A stretch of DNA of 64,000 nt, from contig JAPFBL010000119.1 of the NCBI GenBank assembly GCA_026182355.1, forward strand, positions 764,501 through 828,500. Reading direction: 5' to 3'. Positions 1-11,660 of this stretch are shown here, in pieces. The position numbers were made by a program, and so were the translations under genes. Within the stretch, counting starts at the first letter, position 1, and each line of letters begins with the position of its first letter. Under the pieces are notes generated by a model that did no database searches, had not been told where the DNA came from, and saw only the letters and a list, made by a program, of their open reading frames with translations. This stretch comes from Hermatobates lingyangjiaoensis. Its lineage: Eukaryota; Arthropoda; Insecta; Hemiptera; Hermatobatidae.

Positions 1-79
1 TGATACAGGTCTACACAAAAACATCAATCTGTTTTATTAAGTGGTCCAGACAAAAGGCTTAGTTACATGTTAGTAAGGA

Positions 80-130
80 GGCCACGTTAGTTCAGTGGCA
101 ATGTGCTCGCCTTTGGGCAATGCCCCGTTT
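80..130 (+). repeat. tRNA-head-like fragment (possible SINE relic)
   Basis: The segment contains TAGTTCAGTGG, a match to the RNA polymerase III A-box consensus, followed by GTGCTCGCC. No B box or cloverleaf follows, so it is not a tRNA gene. The same kind of phrase recurs inside the Helitron-associated tandem repeats at 7500-7820 and 10660-10950. Best read as a decayed tRNA-derived SINE head in the last intron of the coiled-coil gene. Confidence 0.3.
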
Positions 131-217
131 GATGTGTAATAATTCTGTACGATGTGTTTTGTACTTTATTTTAATTGAATTTCAATGAATAAATATTACC
201 TACTTGTGTTTTGTTAG

Positions 218-307
218 AACCTTGGACTGAGGCAAGAGATGGACCGACTGAAGAAGGAAAACATGGCGTTGCGAGACCGACTGTCAAAGTTTACGTCTGA
301 GATATAG
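218..307 (+). CDS. Last coding exon of a coiled-coil protein (C-terminus, partial gene)
   Basis: A TTTTGTTAG acceptor is followed by 29 codons and a TAG stop at 305-307. The peptide is highly charged with heptad-like leucine spacing (RQEMDRLKKENMALRDRL), typical of a parallel coiled coil ending almost at the C-terminus. The exon starts in phase 0; the rest of the gene lies left of the window. The sequence after the stop is AT-rich with AATAAA signals at 553 and 601, as expected for a 3' UTR. The gene converges on the RhoGEF gene encoded on the other strand. I do not recognise the family; many cytoskeletal or trafficking proteins end like this. The exon call rests on acceptor, open frame, coiled-coil composition and downstream poly(A) signals, with no second exon to confirm phase. 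Confidence 0.6.
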   Translation, partial: NLGLRQEMDRLKKENMALRDRLSKFTSEI

Positions 308-3100
308 CAGGAGCTGGGGGCGACAGTTTAAAGTTGAAACTTACACCGGGCTCAGCTCGTCTACCAAAGTCAACCTCTTCCAACAAATCTCTCACTGTCA
401 ACCATTTAATAACTTATAATTGAGTAAAAGTTCTGTGTGCAGTGTCTTGCAAGAATTATTATTTCATTATATATATGTATAGTTTTTTTTTGCAAGTTTT
501 ATTAATTAGTGAACCCGTTATGGTGCGTTACCAGAGATCTCTAAAGAAGTGCAATAAATGATGATAAAGTGATTCAAGGGAAGTTGTACTTTTTTTAAAA
601 AATAAAAGTCCGTTGCAGTTACAAAACACTATGCAGCACACTCGACATTCCAAGCTCTATGAAGGATCTCCTGTTCAGTAAAGCCGTTCTCGTCATTACT
701 TCATTTATTTATTTTCCTAACTCATTTACCTTCTAACTCCTGTTTCAGTTCACACCTTTCACACCCCTACCTATCGTGATCAGTTATCACAGTGATTCAT
801 CAAACACTCACATTACCGAGTAGTTTTGATTTTTATTTCTCATCTTCTGAGCACAAGGTATTAGGCTCCTCGATGCTAGACTAAAGTGATAAATAAAAAT
901 ACTCTCACATTTATAGCTTGTTAATGTAGGGAATTTTTAAAATAATTTTTGTACTTAAAAACAAAGGTAAGGGAGGGAATTCTAAGAAAACGCAGTGTGT
1001 TTTGTTGCTCTCGAGCACTTAGATTTCCTGAGGTGACTGGAAGTTACCATTTTTAGTTGACAAATTAAAAAATAAACCATAATTAGAATGTAAGCGAATT
1101 TCTTTAGATGGTTATTAATATTAAAATCTTAAGGCATAAGCTACATTTTTAAAAAAAAGCACTGTATGTAGTTATGTTTTCTTACACTGTTACAATATAT
1201 GTATATACACTCATACAAATGTATAACAATTATAATATTTTACTTGAGTTAAAGTAAGAACTTTTTTTTACATGGTACCAATTTTTTCGTATTAATATGT
1301 AGTGAACAACTCTTCTCTCAATGTTTCTTGTAAACAGTCTTATTTCAAAAACTAAATTATTTAGTAAACATTTGTTTATAAAACTAAACCCTAGATTGTA
1401 ATCTTGTAACATCGTTCCCATTCAAGTGTCACCCACTGTAGACTATTTCATTCATTAGACACTCCATGAAATGTATTTTTTATAATTGTTGTTGACATAA
1501 TATATACGTCCTAAGAAAATTGAATTTAAAATAAAACATTGAGTTCAGTATGTTTGCATAGAACTTTGTTGTGCTTCTAGATTGCATAAATAATATATGT
1601 ATTTAATACATTAGCATCGTCGAGAACTTTATTCTGATGAATATTTAAATGGCTCATTTTGTTCTGATATATTTAATGCAGGAGGGAAATGGGAAGTATT
1701 TTGAAATGTATTTGTAATATAAATATTGAATGTTATATTTTTGTTTTCTTTTCAATATATATATATTTAATAGATTGTTTCTTTTGTTTGTAGTTAACCA
1801 AAAATACTAATGCAATTTAGCAGTTTCAGAATAGTGTTTAGTATAATTCTAAAAATGTGAAAGTTTTAACACAGCCTGAAAAATGATTGACCATTTTACA
1901 GCTAGAACTACTTTCTTTGTTTAAGGCAATTAATTTTGGTTAGACAACCTTGGATAATTTGAAATAATTATTTAGAATCGTTCATAAAAATGTAAGTTTA
2001 AAATGTAAGCTGTTTGGTAATGACTTGTATTAATTGTAACATTGTTCCAAATAACAATTAATTAAGAATGTATGCGTAGGGTGTTGAAACGGTGCGTTGT
2101 ATCCTTGGCTTAAACTCATTAAAGGAATATAAATCTTTTATAAAATTCTTATGTGGTTCAGATAATAATTCAAGAGATAAGTAACACACTAATGTTATGA
2201 TATTTACGATTGATATATTTTGCAGCATGTAGAATTGAAAAATTTCCATTAGTAGAATGTTCCCTTCCATTTTTAGAATATGCTGTAACTAGTGTAAATA
2301 ATATTTTAAGTGTCATTAATATATTTAAAGTAATGTATACGCGAGACCATTATGTTTATCGTGGTTTGCAGAATCAATTCATTTGTTTTCATCAACCTTA
2401 AAAACTTAGAATCAAGCAATTGCTTGCATAAATTTGATAATAAAACTATAGTAAAGTTAACTGAAGGCTACAATTTTTTTGTGGAAAACTGTACTAGTTT
2501 AAATTTTCCAATTTCGTAGTTTCAATTCATTTCATTGACGTATGTATGCCTAATAGTGTATGCATAATGATGAAAATAAAATTGTCGTAAATTCTATTAT
2601 GTATATACGAATGTTATATCGTATTCTTGATCTAATATAAAACAATTGCACTTATGGAATGTAACTCAAATTAGTTTAGTTCTTTATGTTGTCAACATAA
2701 AGCCATGTAATGAGACAATCGGTCATCCTTCTAAGTATGGGATATCTGATCTTATCTGAGCTCCCTTAGAGTTTTGAGTGCCCTTGTAAGGAGTTAGTTG
2801 ACTTATATAGCTTTCCTCCCGAAACATGCTTCCTTGCTATTAGTTCAGTATTATGTTAACCCTTAGTCGTATATTTGTATGCAAAGTTTCTGCCGAGGCC
2901 AGAGGTCCAGGTTGGTATGGTTGAATGGGCTTAGAGGGAATAACATGTTGTTCGACAGAATAGTAATTTGCAGGCTATCTTCAGATAATAAAACTGTTTA
3001 TTACTTATCCACATGAGCCTATTGAAAGCCGATCGTGTAACATAGGTTAACTGTGACAAAAGCACAACTATATGAAAATAAAGTATCAGGGACGAATTGA
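308..3100 (+). other. Probable 3' UTR then intergenic DNA
   Basis: AT-rich sequence without credible coding potential. AATAAA hexamers follow the upstream stop at 553-558 and 601-606, with further AATAAA strings near 893, 1069 and 2575, so the 3' UTR could be about 0.3 kb or more than 2 kb. Nothing else is recognisable apart from short AT runs. Confidence 0.45.
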
Positions 3101-3169
3101 TTTAAAATTACAAATTTTTGGACAGGCTCATTTTGTGAATTATAAAGAAAGTCTCCACATAACAAAGTT

Positions 3170-3245
3170 TTATTGAAATAACAACGCGTTTTGAACAAGA
3201 AGTGTTCGTCGGGTAAATTTATATTACCTGAAGATCAGTAATATA
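3170..3245 (-). repeat. Degenerate hammerhead-like terminal repeat
   Basis: On the minus strand this reads as a decayed relative of the arms at 62150-62330: CCGACGA, a GAACA-like stem, then AAAACGCG. The first base of CUGANGA and the G of GAAA are both changed. Probably an old Penelope-like terminal fragment at the edge of the satellite. Confidence 0.3.
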
Positions 3246-3299
3246 AAACTTGTTTAAAAATGTTTCCTGATTATTCATTCTTTTTCTAAATTGATCAGA

Positions 3300-6062
3300 C
3301 GTACATAGCTAATTTGTAATTACTGATTATTCTAAGTTATTTGCGTAATGAAACAGAGATACACAGTGGTCATTTTAATAATAATATTCAAATTTCATGT
3401 GTATGATTAATTCATAATTACTTATTATTCAGTGTTATTTGTTCTGTGAAATAGGTTTTAAGGAAGATAATTTATTCAAATCAAATATATATTTCTAGTT
3501 TATAAGTATTTATTCAGAGTTACTAACTCAAAAAAAGTAGTGATTAATAATAATAGTCGCTTTAAAAATTTATGAAATTGAATATACATATTTAAATCCT
3601 ACTTGGAAAAACGAATCAAGTTTGAAACATTATGTTCATTTCAACAAATTAGGGAAATAGAATATTTTTAACTAATTCATAATTACTAAATATTCATAAG
3701 TATTTGTTGAATGAAATAACCTTTTAAACATTTAATCATTTCATATAATTTATTAAAATGAAACAGACATGACTAATTCATATTTGCTAATATTTCAATG
3801 TTGATTGCTGATTAAAAGTGAGCAGTAAACTTTCTGAGTATATTTATATTTTTTTTTAAAAAAATAGTAACTGACTAATCCATAAATGCTAATTGTTTAT
3901 TGTGATTGCTGGGAAATATATTAGAGTTTTGGATATAGAATACAAAATATACTGATGATTGATTTTACTTCAGTTATTGAAATCTGGTATGTATGACTAG
4001 TTCATGGTTACTAATAATTCAAAGTTATTTGCTCAATGGAATTTAGTTTCATACAAGGAAATAAAAATTGGGGAATTCAATCAAAGTAAATATGTGTTTC
4101 TAATTAATTATTACTAATTATTCATAGTTATAATACAATCGTTTCACATCTGAAAGATTTAAACGTAACGGTGAAATATGAAACGTAATATTTATGAGTA
4201 ACGAAATGTCAAAAAATTCGAGATGTATAAATTAAAATGTAAGGATTGTAAGCATTTCTGTATAGGATAATATGGTAGAACACTAAATAACTGCTTAAAA
4301 ACACCTACAAATTACTTAAATAATTCAAAAAAGTCTAACTATTCTAATCGTTTAAATAAACATGAACATGAAACAGACATTATTGAAAACTCAGTATGTT
4401 TAATATCAACATGACAAAAGAGACTACGATTAAATATAATAAAGGATATTGAAATATATGAAGATAGTAATACAGAAAAGTTAGTAAATTAACAAATTAA
4501 TTACCAAACGGATACAATTAAGCCAATTGTAAAATTGAAAACTATTTAAAATTTAAAACCTGACCTTGACGATTTAAAATTATAGAAGAAGAAATTCAGA
4601 TAATTAGTAAAATAAGAGTAATATTAATAATTGGAAACTAAGCCATATATTGGCACTACTTGTTTGGTAGGTATAAGCATATGATTCTTGGACTATGATC
4701 AGTCTTACATGAAGATGCAGTGCGTGTGAAACCGGTAGGTCATTTGCTACGATTCTAGAGGTAATTGTTTATTTTTATTATAATATAATACTTCATTATT
4801 ACTGATTAACTGTTATTGGCACTGTATAAAAAGTGTTTAAAATTGCTGGCCATATTAATGAATTTATTTACATAGAATATGTGTGACTAAATTATATAAC
4901 CTTATTATTATGGTTACTTGAATAATATAATCACATTTTACACATAGAGATTGTTTTAATTATTCAAATCAAATGTGTGTAAATAATTCATACTAACTGA
5001 TTTTCATTATTCCTGATACTATACGAATATACTCCTGTTTTAAAAAACTAATCGTATTAAATGATTTCTTCAAATGGAATATGTGTGACTAAATTAGAAA
5101 CCTTATAATTCATATTATTTGAATAACAGAGTTACATGTTAAAACTTCCTGCTGGTAATTCTAAGTAAGTTAACCAAATTATATGTTTATTCCATAATTA
5201 CGAGTTATTGGTATAATTGCACAATGGAATCACTTTTTAAATTGATCATTTGAACTAATTTATTGAACTTGAAGGAACATTATTTATTATTATTACAATT
5301 AGTTATTCTTACAAATTAGTTATTTCCTCAGTAAATCAGAGTTTTAAACCATGTTGATCATTTTCTGTATATTATCAAATTAACCTTGTATACCGGAGTC
5401 GTAATGACCATTATTCATAGTTATTTGCACAATGGAATTATATTTTAAATAAACTGACCATTTACAAATTTCTCAAAGTAAACGTGATTTACTAATTTAT
5501 AATCACAACTTAATCAAAAATATTTACTTTGAACACTTACACTTAGTTCAAGGTGTGAACATGATGATCATTTGAACTAATTTTTCTAATTATAAACGTA
5601 TATGGCTAATTCATTTTTAAAAATTACTCAAACCAATTTGTTTAATGAAACTGAGTCTTAATGGTGCTGATTATTTTAGCACATTTATTTAAATGAATTG
5701 TGTACGTCTAATACGTAATTACTTATTCATAGGTCTTTGAAGACTGTATAATATTTGAACGTGCTGGTATTTATAATAATTTATTGCAAGGAAATATGTA
5801 TGTCTAAATCACACCAACTCATAATCAACAGTTATTTACTTAATTGAATTACGTTTTATATAACACTATAACTAATTCTTTTTAACTAAATTGTTTGATT
5901 TATTCATAACTACTGTACATATAATACGTTATTTTCGCAATGAATAGAGTTTTAAAAATGTTCGTCATATTAACTAATTTATACAAATCAATTGTGTATA
6001 TTTAGTTTATAATTACTATTGATTTAGAGTTATTTGTTCAATGAAATTGAGATTAATAATGT
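3300..6062. repeat. Diverged tandem satellite, ~100-105 bp unit
   Basis: Phrases such as 'ctaattcataattactaattattca', 'gttatttgttcaatgaaa' and 'ttattcaaatcaaatgtgtatgactaa' recur in the same order every 90-120 bp. Unit starts were read near 3313, 3408, 3499, 3669, 3771, 3871, 3993 and 4098, and again near 4870, 4975, 5079, 5183, 5400 and 5507. Copies differ strongly from each other, so the array is old. The same repeat continues at 9102-9665 and 11089-11200, on both sides of the Helitrons. The stretch near 4200-4700 is less clearly periodic. Confidence 0.7.
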
Positions 6063-6063
6063 A

Positions 6064-6090
6064 GCTGCTTTAATACTTTATTAAAGCAGC
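6064..6090. repeat. Perfect 12-bp stem hairpin
   Basis: GCTGCTTTAATA, loop CTT, TATTAAAGCAGC: a perfect inverted repeat immediately left of the presumed 5' end of the first Helitron relic. It may be part of the target or of a neighbouring element. Confidence 0.6.
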
Positions 6091-6091
6091 A

Positions 6092-7424
6092 TCAATATAA
6101 ATAAAATAATGATTTTGTCTGTACGATGCTTAGAACTGAATCATTTCAAGTTTTCTTTACGCGTTTCATACATTCGAGAAACCGAATCCATCCTTGGAAA
6201 AATTTCTGTCGGTTTGTCCGAAAAATTTTGTCACAAGTAAACTCAGCCACCATAAGACATATCAAGTTGAAACTTTTACAGTAGAATTGTGTATGTCTAA
6301 CTTAAAATATAGGCTTTTAATTGATTGGAAATTCAACGTAGAAGTGAAGTTATGAATGTTTAAATGAAAAACGTTTGTCACAAGTAAACTCAACCACCAT
6401 GAGACATAGAGAGCTGAAACTTTGACACTAGATTTGTGTATGCCTAACTTAAAATATAGGCTCTAAATAGATTGATAATTCAGTACGGAAGCGAAGTTAT
6501 AGGGCTTTAAGCTGTATTTTCCAAAACTTCACAGACAAGTTTGTTTTGAAAATACACAGGTGTGGCAATTAGGTATTGTTAGTTGATTTTAATTTCATTG
6601 GAGCATATGAATATATTGCGTATTGACATCATTGAAAAGGTGTTTCCCAGAGTTGCGCATGTACTATCTATTAAGAATAAATAGTTTTGTAAACGAGCAA
6701 TTCTCGGCCCTTAATATGAACAGGCAGGACAAATCAACAAACAAGTTCTTACGCTATATCATACCGAGGAAAGAACTTACAAGTCAGTAAAGAGTGTGAT
6801 TAGTGATGAGGAAGCAGTTCATTATTTAACTGGATCTTCACTCTGAATTTATTTCTCCTGGACTGCCTGCTCATGAGTAAAAACTTAATGTAGGAGCACC
6901 AATCATGCTGCAATTTAGTAGCAGTAACAAATTTAATGTTACGAAACGTGAGTGCCCGAAAACTGTGCAACGGGACACGACTCTGAATTCGTGCTCTGTA
7001 CAGATATGCCATAGAGGCAGACATGATAACTGGGTGTCGTATTGGGGAGTCTGTGAGTATACCACCCATACCATTGATTCTGAGTCACTATTTGTTTCTG
7101 TTGATGCGATTGTCCCGTCAGAGTCTATTTCGCAATGACGTTAAGTTGCATGGGGAAACTTTATCTAACGCAGGAATTCAAGTTAGCGAGACCAAGTTTT
7201 TCTCACATGGTCAACTGTAGTTTATTTGCTCAAGATTCAGAAGTTCCAAATGTTGTTCTTCCATGAACCTGAAGGAAAAACAGCTAATGTTTTCTATACA
7301 GAGGTATTTGCTTAACACTGTACTAATAATGGTATTTTCTACTATTCTATAATTTCTAATGACATTTTGGAACACCAAGTATAATAGAACATTTGATTCC
7401 GTCAAAGACGGGTACGTTTGCTAC
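6092..7424 (+). mobile_element. Helitron relic A (decayed, helicase C-terminus fragment)
   Basis: Begins near a TC-AATATAAATAAAA start and ends with the hairpin CCGTC-AAA-GACGG (7399-7411) followed by GTACGTTTG and CTAC, one base off the canonical CTRR end. The inside contains pieces of a PIF1-like Helitron helicase: EERTYKSVK around 6770, then a segment with GESVSIPPIPL, the RLSRQSLF region and the S.GETLSNAGIQV motif around 7020-7220, broken by stops and frame changes. It is highly similar to relics B and C. Helitrons replicate by a rolling-circle mechanism and insert between A and T without duplicating the target. Confidence 0.75.
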
Positions 7425-7494
7425 GTATTATATATAACTGTAAATTTTTTTTAATTTAATATTTGCTTAATGAAAACACTGGTAATAAAGTAAG

Positions 7495-7830
7495 GTATGG
7501 AACCAGAGTAGCACAGTGGCTTGCGTGCTCGCCGATGACAGTAGTGCAGATGTATTATAAATAAATGTAACAAACAAATATTTTTTTTAATTTAAAATGT
7601 GAATAATACTCGTATAAAAAATGGTAATAAAGTAAAGGCATCGAGCCAGAGTAGCCAGTGGCTTGCTTGCTCGCCGATGACAGTAGTGCAAATGTACTAT
7701 AAATAAATGTAACACAAACATTTTTTTTTAATTTAATATTTGCGTAATATAAACACTGGTACTAAAGTAAGGTATGGAACCAGAGTAGCCAAGTGGCTTG
7801 CGTGCTCGCTGTTGACAGTAGCATAAGTAT
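7495..7830. repeat. ~130-140 bp tandem repeats in Helitron region (3 copies)
   Basis: The block 'accagagtagc-cagtggcttgcgtgctcgc' followed by 'gatgacagtag' and a T-rich segment occurs at about 7504, 7643 and 7780. The phrase TAGC-CAGTGG resembles a tRNA A box. Reverse-strand copies are in relic C at about 10660-10950, so the array travels with the Helitron family. Confidence 0.7.
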
Positions 7831-8301
7831 ATCTATATAAATAAAAGAAAGGTTTTGTCTGTACATTGCTTAGAACTGACTCATTTCATGTTTTCTTTAC
7901 GTTTCATAATTTAGAGACGCCGCATGTACCCTTAGAATAATTCCTGTCTGTCGGTTTGTCGTTTTTGTCCGCAAAATATTGTTCCCAGTAAACTCAGCCA
8001 CATAAGACATAAATAAGCTGAAACTTTGACAATAGTTTCTGTATGCCTAAATTAAAATCTAGGCTTTGAATAGATTGAATATTCAACGATGAAGCGAAGT
8101 CATGAACTTTTAAGCCGTGTTTGGCTAATTACACAAACATGTTTATTTTGAAAATATACAGGTGTAGCAATTAAGTATTGTTAGTTGATTTAATTTCATT
8201 TGCGTACATGAATATATTGATTATTTGAGCTTATTGACAAGGTGTTTCCCAGAGTTCAAGATGTACTACCTATTCAGAATAAATGGCTTTGTGAATAGGT
8301 A

Positions 8302-8851
8302 GTGTACTTTGTGAACGAGCAGTGCTCAGGCCTTACTTATGAACAGGCAAGAAAAATCAACAAACAAGTTCTTAATCTATATCAAGTCGAGGAAAGAACT
8401 TACAAGTCAGTAAAGAGAGAGATTAGTGATGAGGAAGCAGTTCATTATCTAACTGAATTTCTTGACTCCGTCAGTGCTCCTGGACTGCCTGCTCATGTGT
8501 AAAAACTTCAAGTAGGAGCACCATCATGCTGCGATTTAGTATCAGTAACAAATTTCATGTTACGAAACTTGAGTGCCCCGGGAGATGTGCAACGGGACAC
8601 GACTCTGAGTTTGTGCTCTGCAAAGATATGCCATACAGGCGGACATCATGACTGGGTGTGGCATTGGGGAGTCTGTGTGTATACCTCCCATACCATTGAC
8701 TCCGAGCCACTATTTGTTTCCGCTGAAACGATTGCAAAGTCCCGTCAGATCCTATTTAGCAATGACGTTAAGTAAGTCGCAAGGGGAAACTTTATCTAAC
8801 TCAGGAATTCAAGTTAGCGAGACCAAGTTTTTTTCACATGGTAAACTGTAG
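8302..8851 (+). pseudogene. Helitron helicase C-terminal fragment (broken)
   Basis: Two open pieces in different frames, 8302-8502 and 8648-8851, cover consecutive parts of the Helitron PIF1-like helicase. The first holds the EERTY-SV--DEEA--YLTEFL-S-APGLP-H segment. The second has the GESV-IPPIPL--S and late helicase motif -T-SKSQGETL-. A stop after PAHV and at least one frame change separate them. The N-terminal Rep endonuclease and Walker A/B motifs are absent, so this copy is not autonomous. Confidence 0.75.
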
Positions 8852-9101
8852 TTTACTTGCTCAAGAGTCAGAGGTTCCAACTGTTAGAATGTTCTTCCTT
8901 GAACCTGAAGGACGGACAGATAATGTGGTGTCTACCGAGCCATTTGTTTAACATTGTACTAATAATGAAATTTTCTACTATTCTATAATTTCCAATTATA
9001 GTATTAGTATAATACTATAATTGGTATGGTATTTCATGGTATTTTGGAATACCAAGTATAATAGAATTTTTGATTCCGTCAAAGACGGGTACGTTTGCTA
9101 G

Positions 9102-9665
9102 TGTGAATATATAATTCATAATTACTAATAGATACTTGCAAAAAAGTTTTAAGCATGATTACCATTTCAATTATTCATTGGTATTTGTTGAATGAAATAA
9201 TTTTTTAATGATGTTGTGATAATTTTATTTAAATTATTCAAATTAAATATACATATATAAATTATATTTACGAATCTTTACAACTTAATGAAATTAAGCA
9301 GTTAAATTTCTGAACATAATACAAATTTATTTATGTAAGTAACAAAACGTAACTAACTAATCATTAGTACTATTTGTTCACTGAAATACACAGCCAAGTA
9401 ATTCTAATTGTTTGAAAATTCATAATATTCATAAATATTATTAAATTGTAATATCTATGACTAATTCAATGTTATTTGTTTAACGCATTAGAGTTTTACA
9501 CATGTTGATCATATTTACTAATATGTTAAAATTAAAGGATAAACAAGTAATTCTAAATACTAATTATTCAAAGTTATTTGTTTATTGACAAAGTTTCATA
9601 CACCACTTCAGTACACATAAGAGGATTTGTAATCATCTTTTAAAAACAATAATCATATTTAATAA
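9102..9665. repeat. Satellite remnant between Helitrons
   Basis: Continuation of the ~105-bp satellite (for example 'gactaattcaatgttatttgtttaacgcattagag' split over 9460-9500). It shows that Helitrons B and C inserted separately into the same array. Confidence 0.6.
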
Positions 9666-11088
9666 CTAGCAAACGTCCCAGTCTTTGACGGTAACTTTTT
9701 CAAAAAATCGGAGATGGTATTCCAAAATGTCATTAGAATAGTAGAAAATATCATTATATATAATTATTATAACATTAGTATAGTGTTAAGCAAATGCCTC
9801 TCTATACACCACATTAGCTGTCTTCAGGTTCATGGAAGAAGAAAGGGCAAGCAAACTACTGTTGACCATGTGAGAAAACTTGGTCTCACTTCAAATCATA
9901 CGATAGTTTCCCCTTGCAACTTAGTAAACATCATTGCAAAACAAGTTTTGTAACATGACATTTGTTACTGATACTAAATCACAGCATGATTGGTGCTCCT
10001 ACTTTAAGTTTTTACTCATGAGCAGACAGTCCAGAAGCAGTCACGGAGTTAAGAAATTCAGTTGGATAATAACTGTTTCCTGATCACTAATCACTCTGTT
10101 ACTGACTTGTAAGTTCTTTCATCAGCTTAATATAGCGTAAGAACTTGATTGTTGATTAATTCATTACGTTGAGAATTGCTCGTTCAGAACGCAATTATTC
10201 TGAATAGATAGTACATCTTGAACTCTCGGAAACACCTTGTCAATAAGCTCGAATACTCAATATATTCATATGCTCAAATGAAATGAAAATGAACTAACAA
10301 TACCTACTCGCTAAGTCTGTATATTTTCAAAATAAACATGTCTATGTAGTTAGCCAAAGACGGCTTAAAAGTTCATAACTTCGCCTCTACTCTGAATTTT
10401 CAATCTATTCAAAGCTTAGATTTTATGCTGGACATACACAAATCTACTCTCAAAGTTTCAGCTTGCTATGTCTTATGGTGGCTTAGTTTATTTGTGACAA
10501 ACTTTTGCGTAAAGACCGACATATCATTCGGACATTTTTCTAAGGGTGTTATTCGGTTCCCTAATGTATGAAACGTAAAGAAAACTTGAAATAAGTCAGT
10601 TCTAAGCAATGTGCAGACAAAACCTTTCTTTTATTGATCTGTATACACTTGTGCTACTGTCATCGACGCACGCAAGTCACTGGCAACGCTGGCTCCATGC
10701 CTTTTCATGATTAGCATTGTTTATATCATTCAAATTTTAAATTCAAAAATTTTTTTTCTTACATTTACTTATAATATATTTTCACTACTGTAAGGATGCC
10801 TCTGGCCACCCTGGCTCCATGCCTTTAGTTTATTACCAGTGTTTGTATTACGCAAATATTCAATTAAAAAATTTTTTTCTTTGGTACATTATATATAATA
10901 CATTTGCACTACTGTCATCGGCGAGCACGCAAGACACTTGCTACTCTGGTTCCAATTTTGGGAATATAGTCATAATTTTCTTTTATTTAACATTATTCAG
11001 GTAATAAATAATATTTATTATAATTTCAGGTCCCTATCTCCGCGGAAAATGGGTGAACAAACAAACCCACTAACTTTATATATAGAGA
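9666..11088 (-). mobile_element. Helitron relic C with both termini
   Basis: Read on the minus strand, the element starts TCTCTATATATAAAG (5' base at 11088, preceded by A) and ends in a CCGTC-AAA-GAC hairpin (9681-9691, one extra base in the stem), ACGTTTG and CTAG (9666-9669), followed by T. That is a canonical A|T Helitron insertion of 1423 bp. It holds the A-box-like tandem block near the 5' end (10660-10950), the 'gttttgtctg' head near 10620 and a decayed helicase C-terminus around 9890-10180. Not autonomous. Confidence 0.8.
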
Positions 11089-11273
11089 TTTATTGAAATA
11101 GAATGCATAAGATTAAATTATACAAACTTATTATTCTTGGTTATTTGAACAATCGAATTGTGTTTTAAACATTCGGGTACTAAATTTAGAACCTACGATA
11201 TAAATCGTTGGATTTATATCCAGGTAGGAACGTGGCTCCTCCATAACTAAAATTGGTGTTATTGGTGGTATAA

Positions 11274-11503
11274 CTAAAGTAACAAATATTTTTTTAGCAT
11301 CAATGCTAAATTGGTGCTAAATACAGTTTTTGTTAAACATGAACAGTATTGAAAGGTCAAAGACCCGTCACCAATCTGAAAACTCACTTTTTGTAGTTGA
11401 GTTATGCTGATAGATTTATCGTTTATTTGATTGTCACTAGGCCTGATATCGAGGCAAGGTTTGTATCCAATACCCATAGAGGGCATCTCTTGAAGTTGAA
11501 CTT
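11274..11503 (-). pseudogene. Duplicate of RhoGEF penultimate exon, possible alternative last exon
   Basis: 11388-11503 is a near copy of the RhoGEF exon at 14502-14618. The acceptor (TTTGCAG) and donor (GTGAGT) are both kept, and 34 of 39 residues are identical by eye. It is 116 nt rather than 117 because one base is lost near the 3' end, so it would splice out in phase 0 instead of phase 1. If the donor is not used, the frame stays open to a stop at 11274, giving a short different tail. It lies about 1.5 kb beyond the stop-containing exon. Most of the substitutions relative to the normal exon change the amino acid (R to Q, S to P, N to Y, R to K), which favours relaxed constraint. Pseudo-exon or alternative 3' exon: unresolved. 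Confidence 0.6.
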
Positions 11504-11514
11504 CTGCAAAGTCT

Positions 11515-11660
11515 TGCGTATTTAACGTAATAACGTCGTATTACGGCACATAAAAAACTTAGACCGTGTTCTCTCAACAACTGATGTTCTATTTTCTTTA
11601 ACTTCTTTTCCTTAGCTTTTTTAATGTATTTGATACTCCCAATAATAGTCAAACCTTTTC
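11515..11660 (-). repeat. Block duplicated in inverted orientation at 14860-15025
   Basis: The minus strand here (phrases 'gtatcaaatacatt', 'agaaaatagaacatcagttgtt', 'gaacacggtcta', 'attacgttaaatac') matches the plus strand at 14860-15025. On this strand it is open and lysine-rich (KKAKEKKLKKIEHQLLREHG). The other copy has stops. Origin unknown; possibly TE-derived. Confidence 0.65.

Larger units (their letters stand above)
7425..9101 (+). mobile_element. Helitron relic B
   Basis: The 3' end is canonical: CCGTC-AAA-GACGG hairpin (9076-9088), then GTACGTTTG, CTAG (9098-9101), followed by T. Where it starts is ambiguous. A TC-TATATAAATAAAA head is at 7832, but the ~130-bp tandem repeats at 7440-7830 also occur inside relic C, so they may belong to B. 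The coding remnant at 8302-8502 includes EQARKINKQVLNLY and EERTYKSVKREISDEEA, and 8648-8851 includes GESVCIPPIPL and MTLSKSQGETLSNSG. Both match the C-terminal half of Helitron PIF1-type helicases. Stops and frameshifts separate the pieces. Confidence 0.8.

Noticed and set aside
80..130. tRNA gene
   Set aside because: A-box-like only; no B box, anticodon stem or acceptor pairing.
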